The notes: generated by a model from the sequence alone, not told the origin. A stretch of 64,000 nucleotides of DNA from Zanthoxylum bungeanum (GCA_019454045.1 SKCR01021136.1:1-64000), one strand, 5' to 3'; shown: positions 23,461 to 36,400, counted from the stretch's first letter. Translations and numbers: made by a program.

Positions 23461-25685
23461 TTAAACTTCAAAGCCACTAGTTGGTCCTTCTTCGGCAGCC
23501 GTTGGAATGCTGGCAGGAAGATCTTCTTGAACTTCAAACTCCATCCTGGCTTCAGTATCGACCACAGCCGGTCCAGCATCCTCTCCTTCCTCCAATCGCT
23601 CTTCGAAGCTTCTCATTTTAGCTTCAGGAACTACCATTGATTCTACCTCGCCCTTCTTTGACTCGACCGCCTCACATTTTCCTTCCTCACCATCCTCCAT
23701 CGACGAGGAAAGATCGGTTACACGCCTCTCGTATTCTCGGATCCATTTCTCGGGCTTCCAGTCTACATGATTCCCAGCAAGATATTCCTTCATCAAATCA
23801 TATATATCCTTCATCATGGAGTCGATGGCAATTTCCTCCATTTGTTCTAACAATTGTTCATTTTACTTCTTCACGTTCTCAAAACTTTGCTTATAACTGT
23901 CGATCATTAATTCAGACGTTTCCTTCTCCATCTTTAAAGTAGTCTTGACTTCCTTCAACTCATTCTCAAGACCTTTTTCCTTCCTTTGAGAAGCAACCAA
24001 CCCGCACTTCAGTTCTGAAGCCTCATTCCTCACCACTGACAACGTTCTCCAGCTCCCTGATCCTTCGTTGATTAGATTCCACATTTTTCCGCATGTACAG
24101 ACTACATTCCAATGCCTGAAACAGCCCAAGTATGAGATAAAAAAAAAGGTATTTGCTAAACTCACTTGATAGTTCAAAGTTATGGCTTTCTTCATAGCCT
24201 CCACCGGATCGATCTGTGTTAACCTTTCTTCATCCCCCTCCAGTAGAAGCCCATCCACAAATGAATCGATGCTTGGGGGATCAGAGATTACAGTCGACTC
24301 GCAAGGAACCTTCAAAATGATATTATCAGCTTCTTCCTCCACATCGGTAATAAGTTTCCTTTTCTTCCATGCGGAAGTCATTTCAATCGACTTCCCCTTT
24401 TCTACCGCAGCCTCACTTGAGACGACCCATTTTGGTTGAGTACCAGTTTCTTTCTCGACTTCTGGCTCTTTCATCTTCAATTTCCTTGCTTTCCTCCGGT
24501 TCTTCATTTCGTCGAGTGAGGCTACTGTAAATGGTCCAGTCATCATGTCCTCTGCGCATAAAAGTTCTTCAGGTTTTAAGGGCTTTCGAAATTTAGACTC
24601 TCCGTATAACTCTCGACACGACCATTTACAATTTATCACGGGCAATATGTCGTTACAAAATGCCAGAAATGTACCTTCTCATTCTCGGCTGTGAATATCC
24701 TTCCACAACAGAGTCACCCTCAATCTTTTCTCCACTAAGATGGTTTTATAGTACCTTTCTTCAGCCGGCAAAGTTAGAATCGCTCTGGTATTGGAAATTA
24801 TTCGAGCAGTCGAGACAAATGATTTATTTCGTAAAGGATCTGCAGCAACAAATGCATGGTTATTTAAAATTCGTAGGAAGATTCGAGGATTAAAACATTA
24901 AAGAAGAAATGCTACTCACTCGACAAAATCTGATATTCCAGGATTCTACCAGCCCTGACCGATCCAAATATACCATCACCCCTTGTGAAGAAATAATCGG
25001 ATTGCCAATTCCCCATATCATTGGTCGGCAATCTGGTAACTAAATGTGCCTTCCTCTGGCGAAGGATCAGGGTATATCTTCATTTCTCCTTCAAATGTTC
25101 TTTCAGGTAGTATGTGGCCAAAACATCATTCACCTCAAAAAGCACTCCTAACTCGAAAGACATGCATTCAATCGACAATAAAATCCTCCATACATTAGGC
25201 ATCAACTGAGAATGCGCTATCTCAAAATGATCCAGAACTTCCCAAACTAGTCTTGGTATGGGGAACCTCATCCCGTCAGAGAATGGACGCACGTAGAATC
25301 TCATCCATCTCAGAACCTTATAATCAATCCTCTCACTCGACAAAGGTACCCTTAGTTCCAAAGAGTCGGGAAACCTATATTTGCACATGAGTTCCCTAAG
25401 CAGTTTTCCAGTCATTCGACTAACATGATTCTTAGATAATAAGTTAGTTGGTTCGCTTGTACTAGGAAATTCCCTCGACTCTCCAACGGCTGGTAAAGTC
25501 CTCAATGGTATGGCCTCGATAGGGGTCTCCAAGGATGGCCTAGCTAAGGTAATTATTCTGACTTCGAACAACTCGTGACACGACCAGTCCTTATATATTT
25601 CATCTTCCTTCGTCTCACTCGAAGATGATCCGACATAACTATCAATCTTAGCACTTAGGCTGCCTAAGGTTTCTCCACTCGACAT
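23461..25685 (-). pseudogene. Antisense gene of the Tat element: gypsy-associated N-terminal domain plus coiled-coil tail
   Basis: It is read opposite to the polyprotein. Translation from the ATG at 25685 gives a 201-residue open stretch. Residues about 100-190 contain YKVLRWMRFYVRPFSDGMRF followed by LVWEVLDHFEIAHSQLMPNV, which resembles the domain called putative gypsy-type transposon protein (Transposase_28). After one frameshift near 25080 the frame runs to 24920, where a GT-AG intron (24919-24840) joins 24839-24675. Later pieces (24645-23863 and 23853-23461) encode a lysine/glutamate-rich protein with heptad-like coiled coil (ELKEVKTTLKMEKETSELMI) and an acidic C-terminus. One or two more introns are likely. 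Frameshifts and stops mean this copy is not intact. Function of such antisense ORFs is unknown. Confidence 0.6.
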
Positions 25686-26103
25686 CCTCCAAACAACAAG
25701 TATATAAACACTAAACTCCTTAGCAAACCTACTTCCTAAAGATAAAAACCCACAAACACAATTCTGAAAATATTCCCAAAATCCGAAAAGATCAAACTGC
25801 CTATATTATCAAAGAACAATTTGAATCTACACTATGAATGTTTAAAGAAAATGAAGAACAAGAGATGGGTTTTTGAAGAATACCTTGAAGGCTTGAGAGC
25901 TCTCCCAAACACGATCTTTGAAAGGAAATTTTGAGAATGTGGCAAATGAACACTCGATGCTCTCTTATACACCCTTCCATTTTGGCGCCTCAAATTCCCG
26001 CCAAAAATCCCTCGAAACTTACGCTAGGGTTTGCGTTAAATGGTTGAAAAGAAACCTAGAAAAATCCTATCCGTCGAATAAGAAGCTGCATAAAAGGCCT
26101 AGC

Positions 26104-26880
26104 GATGTCATATGAAACAATTCATGAACCTCCATCTGGTTCAGTCGATAGGGAATATTCTCTGTGTGACTCGTGTCGAGTCAATTATGTTAATGCAATT
26201 CACTCGTTTCATACGACATGTCGAGTGGAATTGCTCCTGAACTATCATTTGGTTCAGTCGACAGGGGACATTCCCCAGATGACTCATGTCGAGTCAGATG
26301 AAGACATGGACTTCCTACAGTCCATGCGACACGATGTCATATGAAACAATTCCTGAACCTCCATCTGGTTCAGTCGACAGGGAACATTCCCCGTGTGACT
26401 CGTGTCGAGTCGATTATGTTAATGCAATTCACTCGTTTCATACGACATGTCGAGTGGAATTGCCCATGAACTATCATTTGGTTTAGTCGACATGGGACCT
26501 TCCCCAGATGACTCATGTCGAGTCATATGAAGACATGGTCTTCCTACAGCCATACGACACAATATCGTGTGAAACAACTCCTGGACCTCCATCTGGGTCA
26601 GTCGACAGGGAACATTCTCCGAGTAACTCGTGTCGAATCAAATGTGATTATACAATTCACTCATTTCATGCGACATGTCGAGTGAGACTGCTCCAAAATC
26701 ATCATCTGGTTCAGTCAATAGAGGGCAACCCTCAGATGACTCATATCGAGTCAAATGAAGAACTGGACTTCCTACAGTCCACACGACACAATGTCGTATG
26801 ATATAAACCCATGAGCCTTCACCTAGTTCAGTTGACCGGAGACATCCCCATAGACTCACATCAAGTCAAGTTGTGGACGT
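26104..26880. repeat. 229-bp tandem repeat array, about 3.4 copies
   Basis: Units begin at 26104, 26333, 26561 and 26790 (spacings 229, 228 and 229), each starting with a GATGTCATATG-like sequence after CGACAC. Each unit contains several ACTCGTGTCGAGTC/CATGTCGAGT motifs that are themselves partly palindromic. The last copy is partial. Open frames across the array arise from the repeat period and have no recognisable product. It lies between the antisense gene and the polypurine tract. Confidence 0.9.
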
Positions 26881-27095
26881 GGATTACACGTGTCGAATGA
26901 CATATACCCTAACCTTCATACATCCACGGTGGATCATGAAAAGTCAAGATCAAAACTTAACATTCGTTTTATTCGATAAAATAGACTGCATCAACGCTTA
27001 CGTACTGCGACATCCTATGTTCTCGCCCCAGGCGATACACGCGTCAAGTACTCTCCAAGTCAATGGCTCATTGACTTAAAGAGTAGGGGACAAAC

Positions 27096-27661
27096 TGTAC
27101 GGGCCAAATTTGGGCCCAAGGGTAAAATCGATATTTTACACCAGGGACAACCACCAAACCCGAAGCCCATTAGTGGGCCAAGAGGCTTTACGGGCCCAAG
27201 CCCATTGTCATCAAGAGAACCAACAGACACCAGTTACCAGATCAAGAGAAAATCTAAATTCATAAACATCATCATAAAGTCATCAGTTACCAGGCATAAA
27301 CCATCCATAAAGTCGCTAGTTACAAGAACCCCAACGGCCAAAAGAGAGACCCCACATCAGGGAGGGCCTATAAAAGAGAAGAGCCAAGGCATAGAGAGAG
27401 GGGGTCACATTGCACTACTACCTATCATTGAATAAGTTGTAATACCCCGCCCTCACGGCAAACAAACGGAGACTGAGGTAACTTCAAGCATTGTTCTCCT
27501 TACTTCGGACCTATCCATATTACTGACTTAAGCGTCGGAGTGCCTACGGCTTCCACCACAACAGTGGGCAGTAACCTCCTCACTCGTACTACCCTTATTT
27601 TGCAGGTTCGCTGGTGCCCTTCATTTTAATTCTCGATTGTGGACCTCAGCCGAAATCAACA
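27096..27661 (+). repeat. 3' LTR of the Tat-lineage element, 566 bp
   Basis: It starts TGTACGGGCC right after a polypurine stretch (AAAGAGTAGGGGAC, about 27078-27091) and ends near AAATCAACA at 27661. A TATA box (TATAAAAG, 27369-27376) and a downstream AATAAG (about 27430) fit an LTR promoter and poly-A signal. The matching 5' LTR is absent, so the right boundary is provisional. Confidence 0.65.
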
Positions 27662-30600
27662 TCCACAGATACATAGATATAGGGGTGGGCAAAAAAATCG
27701 AATCAAATCGAATCAAATCAAAGTGTTTAATACAATTCGATTTGGTTAATCGGTTCATTATCGGTTCCAATATTTAATAAATCAATCAATTAGAATCGAT
27801 TTCGATTACTATTTGAACAGAATTGGTAAAATCGATCAATTTGCTTATAATAATAATTTCACACTTCATTAATTCATTTCATTTCACTTTGATGTAATTC
27901 TCCATTGGTGTCTAAATCATTTTCAGTTACGAATTCATCTCAAATTCTCTACTCACAAAATCAAAACTCATGAGTCATCAAGCTCTGAAGTTTCAATTCT
28001 TCATAAAATTAAGCTCTCAAATTCTCTACTTACTTCACAGAGTTCACTGATCATCATTCATTCTCTCAAATCCTCAACTTACTCACATATTATGTGAAAA
28101 TATATCTATCTTGACCGATAATTTATGAGAAAAAAGTCCTAATATCATATACTCTGACAGACTCATGATAGAATATTGTCTCACAAAATTTATGACCGAC
28201 TTATAAGAAAAAAAAATTTCTATGACAAAATTTATGATTAACTTATGATAGAATTTTGTCTATAGTAAAATTTTATGACATATTTATGATATAAATTTTG
28301 TCTATTATAAGATTTTTGATAAAGTTTGCGTTTAACTCAATTAAAATTGGGTTGACCGTAATTTTGAGAAATTATTTCATTACAAAATGCTGCCGTCAAA
28401 AAGTAAAAATTGATAAACTTAGAGGCATAGCCTCGTGCAGCAGTAAGATTGGCCATCCATTGGCTTTGCTCATGAAGCTGAGAACTAATTTTAAGAGCCA
28501 TCAGAATTTTCGTCTAATCAATTTCAACCATCCATCACGATTCAACAACATAAAAATGAATAATTCCCTCACTTTCTCGGACTCAAAACCCTAGTCAAAT
28601 CCCCTTGAGTAGGCTACAAACTCGCTATGCTTGGATTTGATGTATAAAATGCAAAAAATGTAGAGGAGGAGAACAAAACCCTAACATGGGACACAGAAGA
28701 GAGAGATTAAAATTATTAGAATCTGTAAGAATGTTGGCAACCATGTTGGTGGCAACAACGATGGTCAGAACCAGGACAAGAAGCGACAGGGAATATTAAC
28801 CACAGTCTAGGGCCAGGTTCGCTGGCTTCAAAATCGATGACAGGACTGGATAGATCGATCGTTGATGCATGATTAAAGACCTTCGGCTTTGGCTCTGCAA
28901 TCGCGTCGTCTTCTGTTAGTATGTGATTGTTTGGTTTTGTTTTTTTCATTAGGTTAGATAAATTAGGGTTCCTTTGATTATTTTTTAAATATTTTTTAAT
29001 AAATAAAAAAAAATACAGAGAATTAGGTTATGGCATCAAAATTAGATATTTTTATGTTGTTCTATTCTTTAGATGGCATCAAAATACAGAGAATTGGTTT
29101 TGTTTTTTCATTAGGTTAGAATTATGTTGCATCTTGTTTTGACTTTTGATGGTGTTGTTCTTCTTTTTTAGTTGTGGTGCAATATTTTTGACGTTCAAAC
29201 TAGACTCACATGTGTGGGAAAGTATTTTTTTATTTTATTTTTTTTATTTTTAATTTAACCTATTGTTAACCAATCTCCTCCCCACCTATAATAGTGAGGT
29301 TCCAACTTTAACCTTTTGTTTTTAACATAAGAAATTTTACCAATTTAATTAATTGATATCCACATGTATTAGAAAATAATTGAAATACCACGATGCTACT
29401 AATAAAAATTATAACCCAATGAATTACGGAATTTCTAATTAAAACTTAAAGAGATATTCTTTATTTAAAAAATTTTATTATAAATATATCTTTTAAGGGA
29501 AATTCTCTCATTTCTACCCGAAATCATATTGAATATTGAAAAAATCATAACAATTTTTAAATTATCAAATTTTCATCTGAAATTTTGAAAGTGTATTAAT
29601 TTCTACATTTTTAAGGTGGAGATTTGATAAATTTTGATAGAAAATTATACACTTTTATAATATTGAATGGAAATTTAATAATCTAAAATATATTGTAATT
29701 TTTTCAAAATTTCCCCAACTTCTGTTGGAAATGGGATAATTTCCCTTTTTCCAATTACAGCTTCATAGGAGCTCAAAGACCTGTTGGACCATCTTAAGAG
29801 GGAGTAATTATTTGGTACAACGGAGGTATGAGTGACGTGATATCATCAATAAATTAGTAAATGATTTGTATAATTTAATATCCATCTTTTTAGTTATTTT
29901 TTAATATTTTAGTATGCATGATAATTGATTATTGGATTATTACATGAATGACGTGATATCTCTGTTGTATTATAAATTTTCTCCTTAAGAGGTTTATCAA
30001 TAAAGCTAGCACCAGTACGCAACTTTTAAGATTCAATCAATTGAATTAGGCTATCCTCTCATAATTTGAGCTCTATTGATTTATTAATAATTTTGTGCTA
30101 TGTAAACTCCTCAAATTAAGAAGAATTTCCCATCCAAGTTAAAGCTTCATTTTTTTTTTAAAAAAAAATTTAAAAATTAAAATTTATCACTTAAAAAAAT
30201 AATTCAAGAATTAGTTCTTTTAATTTATTAGGTATATTACAAGTTAGGATATTCTATCTCTTCTATTGTCATTTTGATTTCATACTTAAAAGCTCAATAA
30301 TATAAAATTTGGTCACAATATTTGCTATAGTTTGAGGGATGCAACCAAATTCTTTGAGCTCAATGAAGATTACTTAATTGCATTTATTGTTGATTTTGTT
30401 TTTCATAAAATAATAACTTCATGTGCAAGTTGTTGAGGAATTGTGTTAGTGAGATTTATTAACGGGAGAAAAATGTAAAAGGAAAAAGAAGACTATGAAA
30501 ACATATATAGAAATTTTTACTTTCATTTAAATAGCTGAAAGCTTGGAACCCCACTTCTAATTAATATCCCACCCACCTTCTTCAATGTAAGTGGGATATA

Positions 30601-30748
30601 ACAAATGAAAATGAACAAAATCATCAAAATCAAATAGGCTAATTAGTTATTAAACAACCTAGGAGATACCCTTTTTGCCCATAACAAAAAAAAAAAAAAG
30701 AATTGAAAGAATAAGGAAATATGAAAAAATATTGGGCAAAAATGAAGT
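27662..30748. other. Intergenic, several repeat fragments, no gene supported
   Basis: At about 27675 TAGGGGTGGGCAAA followed by repeated AATCGAATCAAATC resembles the start of a hAT-type element, but no matching end is seen. About 28100-28310 contains degenerate repeats of TTTATGA...AATTTTGTCTA. The 77-residue ORF at 28716-28949 and the 98-residue ORF at 28298-28594 have no recognisable features. A foldback element lies at 29793-29989. The rest is AT-rich. Confidence 0.5.
29793..29989. mobile_element. Foldback MITE-like element
   Basis: The left end CTTAAGAGGGAG...GGTACAACGGAG...GACGTGATATC is mirrored by the right end GACGTGATATCTCTGTTGTA...CTCCTTAAG, giving an imperfect inverted repeat of about 45 bp per arm in a 197-bp unit. 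No target duplication is clear. A related half, with GGTATCACGGTTGTATAATA and CTCTTGAGA, is at about 59050-59085. Confidence 0.5.
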
Positions 30749-33334
30749 TTAACATTTTGGAAGATCAGACGGTGGAGGTGGCAGCTTTTGCTTGGGCCCC
30801 TTTCCATCATTCACAATCCATGCCATCTTCAACCCCCAGCTGGTGTGTACTTCCAAATGACAATGCATGAACCAAACACCTGCTCATCATTCAACACCAT
30901 AAAATAAAATAAAATAAAATAATCACATGACGCTTTGGCCCACAAACAAGGGGAAAAGAAGTTGCGTGATTTTATTATAATTATTATTTATTAAACAAAT
31001 TCCAAAATTTCAGAAATAATAAGGGATTTGATTGAAATTATACCCTTTTTATTATTTACGTTAAGCCATCTTAATTATATGCATTTTATGTTTTGTCCTG
31101 CTTATTCTATGGTTTACTTATTGTTATTCTCATTTTTGGCCCTCTTAATTTTATTAATTTAATATTCATGCCCACATAAATTTATAATTTTTATTATGAT
31201 CCCATCGAACCAAAATCCTCACCCACCTGGATTGTCAGCGAGAAAGCGAATGGCGACCCACCCGCCAGATGGCACGCCCACAGTGTTCCGCTCAGCAGGG
31301 TCAACGAGGTTGAATTTTTTAGGATCCTTGTTGGGGTCAAAGTTGCCAAAGCCTTGACCAACAACAAAGAAGTTGAAGCCATGAAGATGAAGAGGGTGGC
31401 TCTCAGCACCAATGATGCTCGTGTCCTGCATCACAAGCTCCACGCTCGTGTTAAAAGGCAGCACCACAGCTTTTGTCCCGCTGCTCGCCATAATACTGCC
31501 CGGCGGCGTGCCGGTGTAATTGAACTTGAACGGCGGGTTGGCGGGAAAATCAGTTGTGTACACGCCTTTGGATTTGTTAAAGAAGTGGGCTTGAAGTAAG
31601 GCTACGTTTGGCTGCACAAAAGATACATTGTTAACGGAAGCTGCAAGTTTTGTGTTGTTGGGTCCTCGGCATGTTTGGTTTTGTGGGCAGGGGCTTAACC
31701 CTAAGCCTACTGTGAAGAAGAATCGTCTGTCGATTTTCTTTGGGACCTTGGCAGGGAATTTTGTAGTGGCCAAGCTTCTTATTTTCTTGCTAAATTGCAT
31801 AGCAAAGTTTGTGTCATTGAATTTTGGCAGTGCCGGTTTGAGGAGTTGGAGTTTCTTGGTGACGGCGTTAGGTTGCTCGTATTCGAGAACGCCGGCGGTT
31901 GTGGTGTTGTCGAAGGATGCAGGGCCGGTGGCGTAAGGCCTAGCGGCAATGAGGAAGTTGGCATTGGGAGCTCTGGATTTGGCCTTGAGAAGGACATTGG
32001 TGGTTTGGCCTGGGGTGATAAGAACAACTTTTGTTTTTATGGGTTTCACGTAAACGGCGTCGGTTTCGACTATGGTTAATGTGTGGTTAGCGATGCTGAA
32101 GAAAAGCTCGTCGTTGAGTGCAGCGTTGATCATTCGGAGGAGATAGGTTTTTCCAGGCTTCACCTTCAGCTTGAATGTTTCTGCATGAAATATATGCACC
32201 CAATTAAGTTTTGATATACGTACCATCAATTGCACAATCATATTAAAAGATAAAAAAAGAATTGACTATATGATAAAAATTTTATCATTAGCGATTTTAC
32301 GTGGTTGTGCACATAGTTGTGTATTGATCATTTTAATTATAAGTTTACAAGTACTTTTAGGGTTTCCACAATGTTACTATATAAAAAGTAGCTATCAATA
32401 TTGTACCTTTGGCTGAGCAGTTATACAAGGGACCAGGGAGACCATTGATGGTGAAAGCATCAGAAATATTCGGTGCTCCTCCTGTTTGCAAAGCTTGTTT
32501 GATGATTGTTTCTGTATCAGCTTTCCACCATTCTCCTATAATTTGAGGAAAAATTAAGCTCATTAATTAATTAATATTTCAAAACAAAAGGTGACAATAT
32601 GAATACTTTTATTCAATTTTCAGTTATGTTATTTATGTACCAAAAATAATGGGAACTTCTTTAAAAGGCTGGGGAAATGGATAAGAGGCATGTCTTTTGG
32701 GGAGGATAACAATTGGACCATAGAGAGTTACTCTAAGCCATGAGATGTGAGCGTGCCAAAACAATGTTCCCCTTTGGCCAGTGACAGTGAAATTGTATAC
32801 ATAGGACTGTCCTGTTTGAATTGGACACTGAGTCACATATGCAGGTCCATCTGCCCATCCGCTCCTCAGCTGCCTTACTCCATGCCTGTTTTTGTCAATA
32901 TGAATGATAAAATTTCTTAATAAATTGAAACTAACAAAGAAAAAAAGAGAAGATGATCAAGGTTTTGCATATATGTACCAGTGAAGCGTGACATTGTACT
33001 TGACATGGTTAACCACTTTGATTAAGAGGCGATCTCCTTCCCTTGCGATGATTCGAGGTCCCGGAAATTGGCCATTGACAGTCAGAATGCTCTTTGTTTG
33101 GCACAATCTTGTAACATTTTGCATCTGGATCTGCAATATATCGAGAAAGGAAGATCAAACTTCATGCGAATGAGTGAAAAAAAATATCTATAGTTTAAAT
33201 TGATATGCAGCACATACATTAAACTTGTAGTGCCTGGTAATGCCTGCATGCTTTGCCAAAGCCAACTCTGGCAAAATCCAAACAGCAGCAAATGATGCAA
33301 GAAATAGTGCCCTCAGAAAAGCACAAGGACCCAT
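30749..33334 (-). CDS. LAC17: Laccase (multicopper oxidase), LAC17 type
   Basis: Six exons: 33334-33218, 33130-32979, 32885-32641, 32535-32407, 32180-31227, 30879-30749. They encode 575 residues. Exons 2-4 are 152, 245 and 129 bp, as in the second laccase. The enzyme oxidises monolignols with oxygen in the cell wall and so drives lignin polymerisation. A signal peptide (about 1-27, hydrophobic, ending ELALA) precedes the first cupredoxin domain. Copper ligands are HWHG at 89-92, WHAH at 133-136, HPLHLHG in exon 5, and HCHLEVH at 538-544 with Leu as axial residue (549). Many N-glycosylation sequons are present. It ends DLPKC as in LAC2/LAC17. No defects seen. Its paralogue lies upstream at 59345-61648 on the same strand, separated by the transposon island. 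The exact Arabidopsis orthologue (LAC2 or LAC17) is a guess. Confidence 0.95.
32111..32131 (-). promoter_or_regulatory. miR397 complementary site in the first laccase
   Basis: The plus strand here (TCGTTGAGTGCAGCGTTGAT plus one base) equals the miR397 sequence as I remember it except at positions 3 and 21, so the mRNA is almost fully complementary. It falls in the codons for INAALNDE. miR397 is known to cleave laccase transcripts, including LAC17, and this is the usual site. Positions 10-11 pair perfectly. Confidence 0.8.
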
Positions 33335-33430
33335 TTGGCTCTTTTTAATTTCCTTAATTTTTATAAGCTGTTGATGAACAAACTAATGACACAGAGGATT
33401 CAGTGGAGAGAAAGAGAGCAAGAGCGTGTG

Positions 33431-33476
33431 TTTATATAGTGAGAAAAAAAAATGGTGGGTTTGTTAATTAGGTGAC
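33431..33476 (-). promoter_or_regulatory. Core promoter of the first laccase: TATA box and conserved upstream motif
   Basis: On the minus strand a TATATAAA box lies at about 33431-33438, roughly 100 bp before the ATG. About 20 bp further upstream (33459-33476) is GTCACCTAATTAACAAAC. The second laccase has nearly the same motif at the same distance from its TATA box. ACCTAA/ACCAA-type cores resemble the MYB-bound AC elements of lignin genes. Function is inferred. Confidence 0.55.
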
Positions 33477-33479
33477 TGA

Positions 33480-36400
33480 GGATTGAGATAATTTTGAAGA
33501 CAGCTAATTTGGCTTCAGCAACAAATTGCAAATTTGGTCATACTAGCTGCAGGTCATGTATTATTTTCGAGTGTTATTCAAGCTATATAATATTATCTTA
33601 AGTCAATTTTTAGGGTATAAATTTTCTATATGATTGTGTTGCGGCACTAGGTCAGTCAATATCAAAACGAGTAATAATACCTAGGTCCCTTCACTTTAAG
33701 CTTCTAGAAATATGATCCAGTTTCTACATTTATATCAAATAGATTCCTAACTAGTAATTACTAGGTAGCTAGTAGTAACTTCTATTGATATAACCAACTT
33801 ACACCTACGTACAATATTGAACTTTTGACAAGACTATGACAGTGTACATTTGTATCAATTAATGTACAAATATTTTAGTTAAGAAACCACCCAATAATAG
33901 GACGATATATGAAAAATTCTAAATTTGTCTAAGACATGTCAAAATTAGAGCGTCATGATATAAATTACCAAACACTCTCAATCTATGCAGTTATAAGATA
34001 AGAGAAATATATGAAAGTAATAAAAAGAATCAACACCACCAGCAATTTATTGACGGAATGGAAAACTCTCGAGAGTAAAAAATCATTTCGGGTATAGGCT
34101 ACCACTCAAATCCGTTATGGTAACAACTTGAACGATTCAAATACTCTAAACTATAATAACTCGGATAACTCTCAAAGCCCGCACCAAGTGAAGAATCACA
34201 GTATATGGTGGCTCTCAAAATAGTATTTTTTTCACCTGAGTAAAGTTGCTATATGTTTGTTTAAATAGGTAGGGAAAATGTAGAGTTTTTCTTGTATAAA
34301 ACTGGCTTAAAACACGTTCAAAATAATCTACTTACGCACCGGCATTCGAACGCCCCTCAAATGCAAAATTTCTACCTCCGAGCGTTAGAGGTGCAACTTA
34401 AAACACTTGTAATTTTACCGTTCCTTGCCCAAATCATACATTCTTTATATTTACGCGATTATCGTCTTTGAGTCTACTTTCCAATGACATTGATTTCATG
34501 TCAATTGGAGCTCTAAATTTTATGAAATATCCAAAAGAGTGAACGTCACTCTGATATCTCCATCTGATGTTGTCTAATTACTCCGAGATCTGTAAGACTC
34601 ATTACAACTCAATTGAACTTATTTTATTAGAGAAGTTGCCAACACACATGGAATTATTCAAATCCTCTCATTCGGGGTCCTATTTTAGTTTCACTGTAAC
34701 AAAGCTATTTTTTTTTTTTTTTTAATCGTTACCTGAATAGATTATGATAATTGCTAAGGACCTATTTGGTAAAATGGATTGCTATTACCCAACAATGTCT
34801 CATTTTGTAAAAAACTTAAAATCTCGGGGACTAACATGTTATCCCATTATTAAAATGAAGGTAAAGTGAAGATGTAATTGTCGTTGAAAGGGGGCAACTA
34901 ATTGATTTTGTACCATGAAACAAAAGCTAACATCAATTGATTTGAGTTTGCAAATAAATTAAATAACTTATTTAATAAAAGTTAATTAGTGATGGAAAAG
35001 GATTTGATTAGAGAGTAATTAGGGAAAATGTGGGCATGAATCATGATTGCTCGACAGCCTTCAATTTCTCCAACCGTTTGATACTTAATAATCAAGCCAA
35101 AAAGGAAGGGTTACACCATCTTTGTTAGCTATTGTCGGTTGTTCTTTGATCACTGTGCTATAACAGATTTTGATGTTAACCTTTTGTTATTGCTTGTTCA
35201 TTGGAGAAAATCCTACTTCTGGTACTAATTTTATATTTATTAATTAAGAAACACAAATTGGAGGATAATAAAAAAAATAAAGATAAACAGATTCATTTGA
35301 GAGAACATACCTCTTAATTGTGGTATTTCGAGGGACCAACTACCTCCTAAAATAAATTATATATGAAATTGTCATATTAATTCTTTGCTTTTTTATTTAA
35401 TTGATACGGAAGATTTAAATACAAGTTTAAGGATAACTTATGCAAAAGGATAATAACTTACATAGGGCATGTGTCGGGTTGAAACTCAACTCATTTAACT
35501 CGTAAATAGTATGGGTTAGAAAAATTTCAACACAACTTAACTCGCAAATCCACATAACCGTGTGGGTTGCGATTGAGTTAATGAGTTGAATTTATTTTAA
35601 TTTTTAAAAGTAAATAAACAAATGTATAGAAAAGGAGAAAAGATTTAAAATATAAAATATAATCTTATAAAATTAAAAAATATTAAAAATTTAATTATAA
35701 AATATAAATAATAATAAACTTATGAGGAATGTTGGTTGCAAGTTACATTTTTTTCAACCCACAACCTGCTCACGTTGATCAATTCCAACCCGTTGGTTTG
35801 GGTAAAATTTCTCAACCCAACCTATATGATTATTATGAATTAATTATGATTGAGGTCAAGAATAATTTTCTCATGATATCAATGCAAGTTATGTAAGGTT
35901 AATGTAACAGTGACTGACCTCTCGATAACATTTTAGTGAGCTCGGTTACATTTTAATTAAAAAACACGATAATTGTGTGGCTTATTTTAACATAGTGAAA
36001 TTTTGAATTTGACAGAGGTTCTTTTATGAAAGTTGTATATATGAATATTAACTATAATTATAATTTTACATATTGTGATTTATACTCCATATGAAGGAGA
36101 TATGAGTATTTGAAAATTATTGATTTTAAATAATTAATATCTTATAAATATAAGGGTAATTTTTTATTAAAAAAATTTCTTCAGTGAAACTTATCAACAA
36201 TGATATTTATTTTAAAATTTATGATTTGTAGATGAATAATATATAGAGAAATTATCATTTTTAGTGTAAGTATCATTTACTATGAAAACTTTGAAATTAT
36301 TCTCTTTTCCACCTGAAGTTTCTAATGGGTTTACTATTCCACTTTTATGAGATGGAAAATATATATTTTTTCATAAATTAAATGGATAATTTGTAGACTT

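Larger units (their letters stand above)
22911..27661 (+). mobile_element. 5'-truncated Tat-lineage gypsy retrotransposon with antisense gene and tandem repeats
   Basis: In plus orientation this holds the end of integrase (22914-23192), a region with a spliced antisense gene (25685-23461, minus strand), a 229-bp tandem repeat array (26104-26880), a polypurine tract (about 27080-27090) and a 566-bp 3' LTR (27096-27661). Extra antisense ORFs between pol and the 3' LTR, and arrays of tandem repeats there, are known for the Tat lineage (Ogre, Retand). Everything 5' of the integrase tail is missing, so the copy is dead. Lineage is inferred from layout and the integrase ending. Confidence 0.75.

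Noticed and set aside
26104..26801. Series of ORFs sharing a repeated peptide
   Set aside because: They come from the 229-bp tandem repeat and shift with it; no domain.
26104..26880. CRISPR-like array
   Set aside because: The repeats are 229 bp, with no short repeat/spacer alternation, in a plant transposon.
28716..28949. 77-residue ORF near a possible gene fragment
   Set aside because: No start context, splice partner or motif; cannot be supported.
31354..32079. ORFs of 81-102 residues on the plus strand inside the first laccase
   Set aside because: They lie opposite laccase exon 5 and have no protein-like motifs; they reflect the open antisense frame of a GC-richer exon.
31219..32241. 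A 340-residue ORF read as a complete protein
   Set aside because: It is laccase exon 5 plus intron read-through. The six-exon model restores HWHG and HCH motifs and exact splice phases.
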